Positions 1-9,058 of a stretch of 64,000 bases of DNA are shown here, in pieces. A program made the translations under genes and the position numbers. Each line of letters begins with the position of its first letter. The stretch's first letter is position 1. The stretch comes from an uncultured Ruminococcus sp. (lineage in GTDB: Bacteria; Bacillota; Clostridia; Oscillospirales; Acutalibacteraceae): contig CAJODM010000002.1 in assembly GCA_905233755.1 (NCBI GenBank), positions 51,289 through 115,288 on the forward strand. Reading direction: 5' to 3'. Below the pieces are notes generated by a model. The model ran no database searches and was not told where the DNA came from. It saw only the letters and a program-made list of their open reading frames with translations.

Positions 1-577
1 CCGCTGGCGCGAGGACGATATGGATATCGCGTCCGAGTTCCTCGAGATGGCGTCGCGGCTTGTCTATATCAAGTCCGCCATGCTCCTGCCAAAGTACGAG
101 AACGAGGCAGAGGAGCTCAAGCAGGAGCTGACCGGCCAGCTGCTCGAGTATGCGCTGTGCCGTGAGGTGGCAAAGCAGCTTGCCCCTCTATACGACTTTG
201 ACACATTCGTCAAGCCGCCGACCAAGGTGGACTTGGACCTGACCTATACCCGCCTGCACGATCCCGCCGATATCAGCGCGGCCTATATCAGCGCTGTCGG
301 ACGCGGACGCCGTCGGCTGCCGCCCGACCGCGCGGCGTTCGCCGGCATTGTATCGAAGAAGATCGTGTCTGTATCGTCGCGCATCATCCATGTGATGCGC
401 CGCCTGTGGCACGGTCGCACCGTGACCTACGGCGAGCTGTTCACCGCCGCGCGCGGGCGAAGCGAGCTGGTCGCCACCTTCTTGGCGGTGCTCGAGCTCG
501 TCAAGGGCAAGCGTGTGCGGATCGACGGCGACGGAAACGACGCCACCGTTAGGATGATTGAGGAGGATCGAAGATGA
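1..577 (+). CDS. scpA: Segregation and condensation protein A, C-terminal part (5' end lies outside the window)
   Basis: Kleisin-like 'EFLEMASRLVYIKSAMLLP' motif; frame open to the window edge; ATGA overlap with scpB. Confidence 0.9.
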   Translation, partial: RWREDDMDIASEFLEMASRLVYIKSAMLLPKYENEAEELKQELTGQLLEYALCREVAKQLAPLYDFDTFVKPPTKVDLDLTYTRLHDPADISAAYISAVGRGRRRLPPDRAAFAGIVSKKIVSVSSRIIHVMRRLWHGRTVTYGELFTAARGRSELVATFLAVLELVKGKRVRIDGDGNDATVRMIEEDRR

Positions 578-1212
578 CCGATAGAGAATATCGCTGTGCG
601 ATCGAAGCCATACTCTTCACAGCGGGTGATACGGTGGATATCCGCCGCCTGTGCGAGACGTTTGAGCTGCCCGAGACCGCTGTCGCGGAGCAGCTGCGTA
701 TCTTGATGGAAGAGTATGCCGCTGCCGACCGCGGCATCACCATCATCCGGCTCGGCACCGCCTATCAGATGGTCACCGTCAAGGCGTGCGCGTCCTATGT
801 CCGCAAGGCGATGGACCTGAGACGCAACGTCCCGCTGTCCCAGGCAGCGATGGAGGTGCTCGCCGTCATCGCCTATAACCAGCCGGTCACCAAGTCGTTT
901 GTCGAGCAGGTGCGCGGCGTCGACTGCTCGGGCGTTATCGGTTCGCTGACGTCCAAGGGGCTGATCGAGGAGCGCGGGCGGCTCGAGCTGCCCGGACGGC
1001 CGCTGCTCTATGGCACGACCGAGAACTTCCTTCGATGCTTCAACGTCTCTTCTCTGGACGAGCTGCCGCCGATCCCCAAGTCCGACGACAGGAACGACAG
1101 CGGCCAGCAGCTCTCGATCTTTGACGAGGGCTCCGATGAGATCACCGATACGGGTGATCCGATCGTCGAGACCGCCATCGGGGACGATGCCCCCGATACA
1201 GCCGAGGGATAG
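574..1212 (+). CDS. scpB: Segregation and condensation protein B
   Basis: Winged-helix ScpB sequence ('AIEAILFTAGD', 'LAVIAYNQPVTK'); directly follows scpA. Confidence 0.93.
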   Translation: MTDREYRCAIEAILFTAGDTVDIRRLCETFELPETAVAEQLRILMEEYAAADRGITIIRLGTAYQMVTVKACASYVRKAMDLRRNVPLSQAAMEVLAVIAYNQPVTKSFVEQVRGVDCSGVIGSLTSKGLIEERGRLELPGRPLLYGTTENFLRCFNVSSLDELPPIPKSDDRNDSGQQLSIFDEGSDEITDTGDPIVETAIGDDAPDTAEG

Positions 1213-1216
1213 GGCT

Positions 1217-1849
1217 TTGATTGCTTTGTTCATCGTCCTCGGGATCCTGCTGCTGCTCTTTCTGATCCTGATGATACGCGTGCAGGTGTTCGCGACCTAC
1301 TCGGATGAGCTGACGCTCTATATCAAGGTGCTCTTCATCCGTATCCCGCTGATCCCTCCCGCCGACAAGAAACCGAAGAAAGAGCCCACCCCCAAAAAGA
1401 AGAAGCCCAAAGAAGACAAGCCCAAGGAGAACGAGCCCGACAAGGAGCCAAAGCCGTCCTTTCTCTCTCGCCTTAAGGAGAAGAAGGGGCTGACCGGCCT
1501 GCTGTCGCTGTTGACGTCCGTCGCTAAGATCGCGGGCACGCTGCTCAAGAACCTCTTCTCCCATATCGTGATCCATCGGTTTGATTTGGGCATCGCGCTC
1601 TCGGGCGAGGACGCGTCGAGTGTCGCGCTGAACTACGGGCGGCTGTGCTCGGTGGTCTATCCCGCTGTGGATATCATCGTTGCCGCCACCGTCTGCCGCG
1701 ACTATCATGTGACGCTCGAGCCGGTGTTCGATTCCGATCGGGATACCGAGATCTCGGTGGACCTGCACGCCCATCTGCGCGTGATATTTGCGGTGTGGGA
1801 GGCGCTCAAGGCAGGCGTGAAGCTGCTCTTAGTAAGACTGAAACTGTAA
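1217..1849 (+). CDS. DUF2953-like membrane protein
   Basis: N-terminal TM segment, Lys/Pro-rich linker; TTG start at about 1217 preferred over the ORF-track start at 1010, which overlaps scpB. Confidence 0.65.
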   Translation: MIALFIVLGILLLLFLILMIRVQVFATYSDELTLYIKVLFIRIPLIPPADKKPKKEPTPKKKKPKEDKPKENEPDKEPKPSFLSRLKEKKGLTGLLSLLTSVAKIAGTLLKNLFSHIVIHRFDLGIALSGEDASSVALNYGRLCSVVYPAVDIIVAATVCRDYHVTLEPVFDSDRDTEISVDLHAHLRVIFAVWEALKAGVKLLLVRLKL

Positions 1850-1869
1850 CCTTTTAAGGAGGATATATC

Positions 1870-2286
1870 ATGAGTGAACATCCGATTAACAGCTTGATGG
1901 ATACCACCATGCGCAAGATTCGCGAGCTGGTGAACGCCAACACTATCGTCGGCGATCCCATCACCACCCCCGACGGCATGACCATCATCCCGATCAGCAA
2001 GGTCAGCTACGGGTTTGCGTCCGGCGGCTCTGACCTGCCGACCAAGAAGGACAACCGCGAGTGCTTCGGCGGCGGTTCGGGTGCGGGCGTCACTATCACC
2101 CCCATCGGCTTTCTCTCGATTGCCGACGGCAAGGTCAAGATGATCCCGATCGAGAAGTTCGATTCTCCGGTGGATCGCGCCGTCAGCATGATCCCCGAGG
2201 TCGCCGATAAGATCACCGGATTCATCAAGAAGCGCAAGAACGACGAGACGGATCTGGAGAGTGATCTCGAGGACTTTGAGCTGTAA
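1870..2286 (+). CDS. ytfJ: GerW/YtfJ family sporulation protein
   Basis: 'NTIVGDPITTPDGMTIIPISKVSYGFASGGSD' is characteristic of YtfJ; good RBS (aaggagg). Confidence 0.92.
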   Translation: MSEHPINSLMDTTMRKIRELVNANTIVGDPITTPDGMTIIPISKVSYGFASGGSDLPTKKDNRECFGGGSGAGVTITPIGFLSIADGKVKMIPIEKFDSPVDRAVSMIPEVADKITGFIKKRKNDETDLESDLEDFEL

Positions 2287-2326
2287 TATTTCGTGCATCG
2301 CGCTCGTATCATGATACAGGTGATGG

Positions 2327-3451
2327 ATGATGATACGGCGCGTGATCTCGGTGATATTCTCAGCGGTGTTGCTGATGGGCCTGTCTGTCGGCTTTTCTGC
2401 CGATAGGGTGAGCTGTTCTGCCGATGCCTATGCGCTCTACTGCGTCAACAACGGCGAGCTGCTCCTCTCGCGCGATGAGACGGCCCCGCTTTCGATGGCG
2501 TCCACCACGAAGGTCATGTCCGCGTGGCTGACGCTCGAGCAGGCACAGCGTGACGATCGTGTCGTCACCTTTACCGATGAGATGATCGCCGAGGGCAGCT
2601 CGATGTATCTGCAGGTGGGCGAGCAGCTGCACCTGTCCGACCTTGCGGTCGGTATGCTGCTGTGCTCGGGCAACGACGCCGCCAACGCCGCGGCGATCGC
2701 TATAGGCGGGAGCATCGAGGGCTTTGCAAAGAGGATGAACGCCCGCGCTGCCGCTATCGGGATGACACAGACCCACTTTGTCACCCCGAGCGGGCTCGAT
2801 GACGACGACCACTACTCCACCGCGTACGATATGGCGCTGTTGCTCGCCGCAGCGATGGAGAATGATTCTTTCAGAGAAATATGCGGTTCATCGACGATGC
2901 AGGTCTCCTTTGTCTATCCGCCCGACAAGCGCGTCAGCTATCAGAATCATAACCGCCTCTTGTCGCTCTATCCCGACTGTATCGGCGGCAAGACCGGCTA
3001 TACCGAGAAGTCCGGCCGATGCCTGGTCTCCTGTGCCGAGCGCGACGGCGTGCGGCTCGTGTGCGTGACGCTCGGCGATCCCGACGACTGGGACGACCAT
3101 ATGGCACTGTTTGATGAGGGCTTTGAGCAGCTGCGCGCCGTATCTCTCGGCGAGAGCCGCTATACCGTTGCTGTCGCAGGCGGCGATCACGATACGCTGA
3201 CGCTGACAGCCGATCTGCGCTATCTGCCGGTGGTGCCCGCCGGTTCGCCCGATCCGACCGTAGCGGTCTATCTGCCTGCGTTCGCCTATGCGCCGATATC
3301 GCGCGGCGATGTGCTCGGCGAGGTGCGCTGTACCGTCCAAGATCACGTCATCGCGTCCTATCCGCTCACAGCGTCATCGTCGGTGGATCGGATAGATGTG
3401 AAGATAACATTACTCGATAGATTAAAGGAACTTTTACCGTGGCACAGCTAG
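2327..3451 (+). CDS. D-alanyl-D-alanine carboxypeptidase (DacF-like)
   Basis: Signal peptide, SxxK 'SMASTTKVMSAW', SxN 'SGNDAAN', KTG 'GGKTGYTEKSG'. Confidence 0.92.
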   Translation: MMIRRVISVIFSAVLLMGLSVGFSADRVSCSADAYALYCVNNGELLLSRDETAPLSMASTTKVMSAWLTLEQAQRDDRVVTFTDEMIAEGSSMYLQVGEQLHLSDLAVGMLLCSGNDAANAAAIAIGGSIEGFAKRMNARAAAIGMTQTHFVTPSGLDDDDHYSTAYDMALLLAAAMENDSFREICGSSTMQVSFVYPPDKRVSYQNHNRLLSLYPDCIGGKTGYTEKSGRCLVSCAERDGVRLVCVTLGDPDDWDDHMALFDEGFEQLRAVSLGESRYTVAVAGGDHDTLTLTADLRYLPVVPAGSPDPTVAVYLPAFAYAPISRGDVLGEVRCTVQDHVIASYPLTASSSVDRIDVKITLLDRLKELLPWHS

Positions 3452-4191
3452 TTCGATTGCAGAAGATGCTCGCCGACTGCGGCGTTGCATCCAGAAGAAA
3501 AAGTGAAGAGCTCATCCGTCAGGGTCGTGTCAAGGTCAACGGCCGTCCTGCCGAGATAGGGGATAAGGTCGACCCTGCTCGCGACAAGGTCTATGTCAGC
3601 GGCCGCCGCGTCACCGGCACCGCCCGTCCCGCCAAGCGATATATCATGCTCAACAAGCCGCGCGGCGTGCTCACCACCATGAGCGACGAGCGCGGTCGCC
3701 GCTGTGTCGCCGACCTGATAAGCGATATCGACGAGCGCGTCTATCCCGTCGGACGACTTGACCGCGACAGCGAGGGGATGCTGCTGTTGACGAACGACGG
3801 CGACTTTGCGAACCATATCATGCACCCGAAGAAGCACGTCAACAAGGTCTACCGCGTTACGGTGCGCCCCAACATCACCGACGAGCAGGCGTCGCGCCTG
3901 TCTGCGGGCGTTGTGATCGACGGCCGCATGACTGCCCCTGCCTCTGTGCGCGTTGTCAGCAGGGAGCAGGAGCGCTGTGTGCTCGAGCTTGTCATCCGCG
4001 AGGGCCGCAACCGCCAGATCCGCAAGATGTGCGACTGTGTCGGGCTGACGGTCGTCCGGCTCAAGCGGATCGCCATCGGCGGTGTGAAGCTCGGCGGGCT
4101 GCGTTCGGGCGACTTTCGCGATCTGACCGAGATGGAGGTCAAGAAGCTGCTCGCCGATCCCAACCCGAACAAGCAATTCTCAAAGGTATGA
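3439..4191 (+). CDS. rluB: rRNA pseudouridine synthase (RsuA/RluB family)
   Basis: S4 domain 'RLQKMLADCGVASRRKSEELI', catalytic 'VGRLDRDSEGMLLLTNDG'. Confidence 0.93.
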   Translation: MAQLVRLQKMLADCGVASRRKSEELIRQGRVKVNGRPAEIGDKVDPARDKVYVSGRRVTGTARPAKRYIMLNKPRGVLTTMSDERGRRCVADLISDIDERVYPVGRLDRDSEGMLLLTNDGDFANHIMHPKKHVNKVYRVTVRPNITDEQASRLSAGVVIDGRMTAPASVRVVSREQERCVLELVIREGRNRQIRKMCDCVGLTVVRLKRIAIGGVKLGGLRSGDFRDLTEMEVKKLLADPNPNKQFSKV

Positions 4192-4195
4192 TCCT

Positions 4196-4546
4196 ATGCT
4201 AGTTATCAAACCCGATCCCCATAACGACACCGCTGATTCAAAGCGTCTCTCTGCCTATATCGACGATATGCCCTGCGGCTATGTCCGGTTTCATCATCGC
4301 GGCTATATCCTCGTTTTGGATGAGCTGCTGCCGCTGCCCGACAGCGTCGGGGCGATAGAGCCGGAGACCTATCGGATCCTCGATCTTCTCATCCGCGCGC
4401 TCGGCTCCTATGGGCTGAACCACAGCTGCTTTTATCTCGAGTGCGAGAACCCGATGCTGTATCCTGTGCTCGAGCAGCTCCGCTTCTACTCCGGCGATGG
4501 CATCATGAAGAGCGATCTTGGGCGCATTCTGCGATCATCCCACTAG
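4196..4546 (+). CDS. Small hypothetical protein, possibly GNAT-like
   Basis: 116-aa ORF, co-directional, 5 nt after rluB; no firm family recognised. Confidence 0.5.
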   Translation: MLVIKPDPHNDTADSKRLSAYIDDMPCGYVRFHHRGYILVLDELLPLPDSVGAIEPETYRILDLLIRALGSYGLNHSCFYLECENPMLYPVLEQLRFYSGDGIMKSDLGRILRSSH

Positions 4547-4572
4547 CCGTATCGGATATCCTACTGCTTTAT

Positions 4573-4606
4573 GTCGTGTAAATTATTGATTTACGCGACT
4601 TTTTTC
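4573..4606 (+). terminator. Intrinsic terminator
   Basis: GTCGTGTAAAT-TATTG-ATTTACGCGAC followed by TTTTTT. Confidence 0.85.
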
Positions 4607-4635
4607 TTGTATTTTCCGCTCTTTTGCGCTATAAT
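4607..4635 (+). promoter_or_regulatory. Sigma-A-type promoter for the carboxyltransferase operon
   Basis: TTGTAT-17 nt-TATAAT. Confidence 0.7.
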
Positions 4636-4689
4636 ATATTTTGAGCTAATTTGGAGTTATCCTCAATTTTCAGAAACGGAGGAATGAGA

Positions 4690-5976
4690 ATGAGTAAAGA
4701 AACGAATCCGTCTGCCCGCCAGGTGCTGACATCCTTCTTTGACGACGGCAGTTTCATCGAGACTGACGCGTATCTCAAGGGGGAAGAAGCGGCCGAGGCC
4801 ATCACCGGCTACGGTACCGTCGACGGCGTATCGGTCTATGCGTTCGCCCAGGATGCCGATGTGGCGGGCGGCGCGATGAGCACGATCCAGAGCCGCAAGC
4901 TCTCCAAGCTCTACACCATGGCGCTCAAGACCGGCGCTCCGCTGGTCGGGTTCTATGATTCTGTCGGCGGCAAGCTGACACAGGGATGTGACCTGCTGTC
5001 CGCCTACGGCGATATATTGCGCAAGAGCACCAAGCTCTCCGGCGTGGTGCCGCGGATCTCAGTGGTGCTGGGGAACTGTCTCGGCGCGGGCGCGCTGACC
5101 GCTGTGTCGTCCGACTTTGTCATCGTGACCGAATCGGCGCGGCTGTCTGTCGATGTACTCGCATCCGATGCGGATGCCGATACCAACCGCAAGAACGGTA
5201 CCGCCCAGTTCGTCGTTCCCGATACCGCCGCCGCGATCGCGAAAGCGCGCGATATCCTCTCCTATTTGCCGTCCAATAACCTCGACGCAGCACCTGCGTT
5301 CGAGAGCGTCGGACCCTATGACGCCCCCGATAAGTTCCCCAAGCTGATCGCCGATGCCGACTCGCTCCTATGTGTGTCCGACGGCTACGGCGACCGGTGC
5401 GTCTGCACCGCGTTTGCGAGGGTCGACGGGAGGACGGTCGGCTTTGTCGTCACCAAGGGCACCGCGATCTGTCACAAGGGCGCGAAGAAGATCTACCGAT
5501 TTGTCCGGTTCTGCGACGCGTTCTCGATCCCGGTTTTGACCCTTGTCGATACCGACGGATTTCGTGAGCTGTCCGACGCGTCCGGCGTGATCGCCGCCTA
5601 TACCGACGCCACCACCGCCAAGATCGCCGTGATCTACGGCAAGGCGGTCGGAGCCGCCTATATCGCGCTTGCGGGGTCATCCTCGGGGAGCGATGCGGTA
5701 TTCGCCACCGCCGATGCGATCGTCTCCCCGGTCGAGCCCGTCGCCGCCGCCTATCTGCTTGACGGTGCGATCGCCGACCTTCCCGCTGATCGGCAGCGTG
5801 CCGCCGCCGACAGCTTTGTGCGGGCGAACCTGACTGCCGTATCTGCCGCCGAGAGCGGCGCGATCGACGATATTGTCGATCAGACCACCGTGCGTGCGCG
5901 GGTGATCGCTGCACTCGACGTGCTGTCGACCAAGCGCACCGCTTCCATCCCGAAGAAACACACCACACTGCTCTGA
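4690..5976 (+). CDS. Acyl-CoA carboxyltransferase subunit (12S / MmdA-like)
   Basis: Carboxyltransferase fold motifs ('GGAMSTIQSRKLSKLYTMALKTGAPLVGFYDSVGGKL', 'KAVGAAYIALAG', C-terminal 'KKHTTLL'); start moved to 4690 downstream of ggagg. Confidence 0.8.
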   Translation: MSKETNPSARQVLTSFFDDGSFIETDAYLKGEEAAEAITGYGTVDGVSVYAFAQDADVAGGAMSTIQSRKLSKLYTMALKTGAPLVGFYDSVGGKLTQGCDLLSAYGDILRKSTKLSGVVPRISVVLGNCLGAGALTAVSSDFVIVTESARLSVDVLASDADADTNRKNGTAQFVVPDTAAAIAKARDILSYLPSNNLDAAPAFESVGPYDAPDKFPKLIADADSLLCVSDGYGDRCVCTAFARVDGRTVGFVVTKGTAICHKGAKKIYRFVRFCDAFSIPVLTLVDTDGFRELSDASGVIAAYTDATTAKIAVIYGKAVGAAYIALAGSSSGSDAVFATADAIVSPVEPVAAAYLLDGAIADLPADRQRAAADSFVRANLTAVSAAESGAIDDIVDQTTVRARVIAALDVLSTKRTASIPKKHTTLL

Positions 5977-5993
5977 GAAAGGGGTATTATGAT

Positions 5994-6359
5994 ATGAAGA
6001 ACTTACGCATCACCGTTAACGGCACCGCCTATGACGTCCAGGTCGAGGAGCTCGGCGAGACCGCCGCGCCGTCCGCTGCACCTGTCGCTGCTCCCGCTCC
6101 GGTGAAGACTCCCGTCACGCCGGCAGCGACTCCCGCTTCTCCTGCCGGCGAGACCGTGTCCGCGCCGATGCCCGGCACCATCCTCTCGATCGCTGCCACT
6201 CCCGGCAAGGCGGTCAAGAGCGGCGAGGTGTTGCTCGTGCTCGAGGCGATGAAGATGGAGAACGAGATCAAGGCGCCCCATGACGCCACCGTCGCCGCCG
6301 TGCTGGTTCAGAAGGGCGAGTCCGTCGATACCGGCGCAGCGCTCGTCACCCTTTCCTAA
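5994..6359 (+). CDS. Biotin carboxyl carrier protein (1.3S-like)
   Basis: Biotinylation motif 'LVLEAMKMENEI', Ala/Pro-rich linker. Confidence 0.92.
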   Translation: MKNLRITVNGTAYDVQVEELGETAAPSAAPVAAPAPVKTPVTPAATPASPAGETVSAPMPGTILSIAATPGKAVKSGEVLLVLEAMKMENEIKAPHDATVAAVLVQKGESVDTGAALVTLS

Positions 6360-6371
6360 GAGGAGCGCCGT

Positions 6372-7772
6372 ATGAGCAAGAAGATACTGGTCACCGAGAC
6401 CGCGCTGCGCGACGCGCACCAGTCGCTGATCGCCACCCGCATGACGACCGAACAGATGCTGCCGATCCTCGACAAGCTCGACGCCGTCGGCTACCACTCG
6501 CTCGAGTGCTGGGGCGGCGCGACGTTCGATAGCTGTCTGCGGTTCTTGAACGAGGACCCGTGGGATCGTCTGCGCACCATCCGGTCTCACTGCAAGAACA
6601 CCAAGCTGCAGATGCTCTTCCGCGGTCAGAACATGCTCGGCTACCGCCACTATGCCGACGACGTGCTGGAGTACTTTGTCCGGCGTTCGGTCGCGAACGG
6701 CATCGACATCATCCGCATCTTTGATGCGCTGAACGATATCAAGAACCTCGCCGTCGCCGTCAAGGCGGCAAAGCATGAGGGCGCCCATGCCCAGGTCGCG
6801 ATCAGCTATACCACCGGGCCGGTGTTCACCGACGAATACTTTGTCGAGTACGCCAAGCGCATCGCCGACGCCGGCGCCGATTCTATCTGTATCAAGGATA
6901 TGGCAGCGCTGCTGACGCCCTACCGCACCGAGAAGCTCGTCCGCGCCATCAAGCGCGAGGTCGACCTTCCGCTGCAGCTGCATACCCACTATACCTCGGG
7001 GCTTGCGTCCATGTGCCTGATGAAGGGGGTCGAAGCGGGCGTCGATATGATCGACACCGCGATCTCACCCCTGGCGCTCGGTACCTCTCATGCGCCGACC
7101 GAGTCGATGGTCGCCGCGTTCATGGGCACCGAGTACGACACCGGCATCGACCTCGAACAGCTCAACGAGATCCGCGACTACTTCATGACCCTGCGCGAGA
7201 CGTACCTGAGCTCGGGGCTGCTCGATCCCAAGATGCTCGCCACCGACGCCAAGGCGCTGATCTATCAGGTGCCCGGCGGGATGCTGTCGAACCTTCTTTC
7301 CCAGCTCAAGCAGGCGGGCAAGGAGGATAAGCTCATCGACGTTCTCGAAGAGGTGCCGCGCGTGCGCAACGACTCCGGCTATCCGCCGCTGGTGACCCCG
7401 ACCTCCCAGATCGTCGGCACCCAGGCGGTGTTCAACGTCATCACCGGCGAGCGGTACAAGATGTGTACCAACGAGTTCAAGGATCTTGTCGCCGGCAAGT
7501 ACGGCACTACCCCGATCCCGATCGACCCCGAGTTTCGCCGGTCGATCATCGGCGATATGGAGCCGGTCGAGTGCCGTCCCGCCGACCTGCTCGAGCCCGA
7601 GCTCGAGAAGCTGCGCGCCGAGATCCCGCAGTATATCCTGCAGGAGGAGGACGTGCTCAGCTACGCCCAATTCCCCAAGGTCGCCGTCGACTTCTTTGAG
7701 AAGCGGCGCGACGCTAACGCGGGGATCAACTCTGCCCTTGTCGATCGCGAGCAGAAGATCCATCCGGTATGA
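6372..7772 (+). CDS. oadA: Pyruvate/oxaloacetate carboxyltransferase domain protein (OadA/5S-like, no biotin domain)
   Basis: 'ETALRDAHQSLIATRM', 'LQMLFRGQNMLGYRHYADDV', 'LQLHTHYTSGLA'; ends before any biotin domain. Confidence 0.9.
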   Translation: MSKKILVTETALRDAHQSLIATRMTTEQMLPILDKLDAVGYHSLECWGGATFDSCLRFLNEDPWDRLRTIRSHCKNTKLQMLFRGQNMLGYRHYADDVLEYFVRRSVANGIDIIRIFDALNDIKNLAVAVKAAKHEGAHAQVAISYTTGPVFTDEYFVEYAKRIADAGADSICIKDMAALLTPYRTEKLVRAIKREVDLPLQLHTHYTSGLASMCLMKGVEAGVDMIDTAISPLALGTSHAPTESMVAAFMGTEYDTGIDLEQLNEIRDYFMTLRETYLSSGLLDPKMLATDAKALIYQVPGGMLSNLLSQLKQAGKEDKLIDVLEEVPRVRNDSGYPPLVTPTSQIVGTQAVFNVITGERYKMCTNEFKDLVAGKYGTTPIPIDPEFRRSIIGDMEPVECRPADLLEPELEKLRAEIPQYILQEEDVLSYAQFPKVAVDFFEKRRDANAGINSALVDREQKIHPV

Positions 7773-7788
7773 TCGTCCCATACAATAG

Positions 7789-7822
7789 CAGCGCAGAGGT
7801 TGTCCGCCTCTGCGCTGTTTTT
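7789..7822 (+). terminator. Intrinsic terminator between convergent genes
   Basis: CAGCGCAGAGG-TTGTCCG-CCTCTGCGCTG-TTTTT. Confidence 0.88.
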
Positions 7823-7832
7823 CTCGGTCTGT

Positions 7833-8966
7833 TTATCCCTTGATCAGCCCGCGGCTGAACTCGTTGATCGGGACGGCGTCCTGTGCGATATTCATGAGCT
7901 CCGTCGCCCTGATATCAACATCGAATATTTCTTTTGCGGAATTATCGAGCTTCTCATAATCCGCTTTGACCTTCACGACGGCCATGGGGCCTGCGGACGG
8001 AATCAGCTCCGACTTCTCCTTCTTGACGCCGATCACCCTGAGATAGGGGACTGGGGTCTGCTGCATCCTGCCGGTCACGCCGAGCAGCGCATCATACAGG
8101 ATCCGCCTGAGCCGCGAGCGCGTGTATCGCTTTGTTTTCAGATGCTCTAATATTTCTTCTATAGAATTATACTTTGTCGCACATTCCTTGACCCTATACT
8201 CTAGCCCCTCGCTGACCCCTGCGATCGCCGAGAGCTTTTCATGCGGCATCGTCTTCAGCCGATAGAGCAGCGCGCCCTCGATCCGCCGCTCGTCGGCGGG
8301 GTGTGTGACCGTCATCGGGGTATACGTGTCGTATGATTCCCCCGAGAGGATCATCCGGCGGATATCCTTACCGCTTGTGATCGTGTCGCTTGCTGTCGTG
8401 CTGTCGTGCATTGCGTCCTTTCGCTCGATGGCGATGGGGCGGATCGTGCGGCACGCGCGGATATACTCGAGCGCGAGGATGTTGTTCGGCTTCATTATCG
8501 CTTGTGACAACGCTGCGCCACAGACCTCGTTGACCGCCTCGCTCAGCGCGCGGGGATAGTACAGCCCCGCGTCCATCTTCTGCTTTACGATAGCGTTCAC
8601 CGCGTTGTCCTCACACGCGTCCTTGAGCTTACGGAGAACGGACAGCTCGCTCTCTGCACCGAAGCAGAGCACCTCGCACCCGAGCTGTTCTGCAATCCTG
8701 ACGCCGCTCTCGGCAAAGGGTCGCGCCGATGACATCGCATATACGGTCGGCAGCTCGACCACCATGTCCGCGCCGTTTCTCAGCGCTGTCTCTGCCCGCG
8801 TGTACTTGTCGGTGATGGCAAGCGAGCCGCGCTGTACACAACTGCCGCTCATGATACAGATGATCTCGTCGGCATAGCTCTCTTTAATTTTCTCTAATAG
8901 AAATTTATGTCCATTGTGAAACGGGTTGAACTCACATATCACAGCCGCTTTCATCATAGCCCCCAA
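7833..8966 (-). CDS. tmcAL: tRNA(Met) cytidine acetate ligase (TmcAL/YlbM nucleotidyltransferase family)
   Basis: 'AAVICEFNPFHNGHKFLLEK', 'CIMSGSCVQRGSLAITDKYTRAETAL'. Confidence 0.92.
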   Translation of the reverse strand: MGAMMKAAVICEFNPFHNGHKFLLEKIKESYADEIICIMSGSCVQRGSLAITDKYTRAETALRNGADMVVELPTVYAMSSARPFAESGVRIAEQLGCEVLCFGAESELSVLRKLKDACEDNAVNAIVKQKMDAGLYYPRALSEAVNEVCGAALSQAIMKPNNILALEYIRACRTIRPIAIERKDAMHDSTTASDTITSGKDIRRMILSGESYDTYTPMTVTHPADERRIEGALLYRLKTMPHEKLSAIAGVSEGLEYRVKECATKYNSIEEILEHLKTKRYTRSRLRRILYDALLGVTGRMQQTPVPYLRVIGVKKEKSELIPSAGPMAVVKVKADYEKLDNSAKEIFDVDIRATELMNIAQDAVPINEFSRGLIKG

Positions 8967-9058
8967 AACTTTGAAAAATCACTTGAAAATTCCCGATAAA
9001 TGTACTATCATAGTATAGGTTAAATTTGTATTTTTTTCAATACAGGAGGACGATTTTT

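Noticed and set aside
4651-4689. N-terminal extension (TTG start) of the 12S-like protein
   Set aside because: Lies between promoter and the ggagg RBS; ATG at 4690 is better placed.
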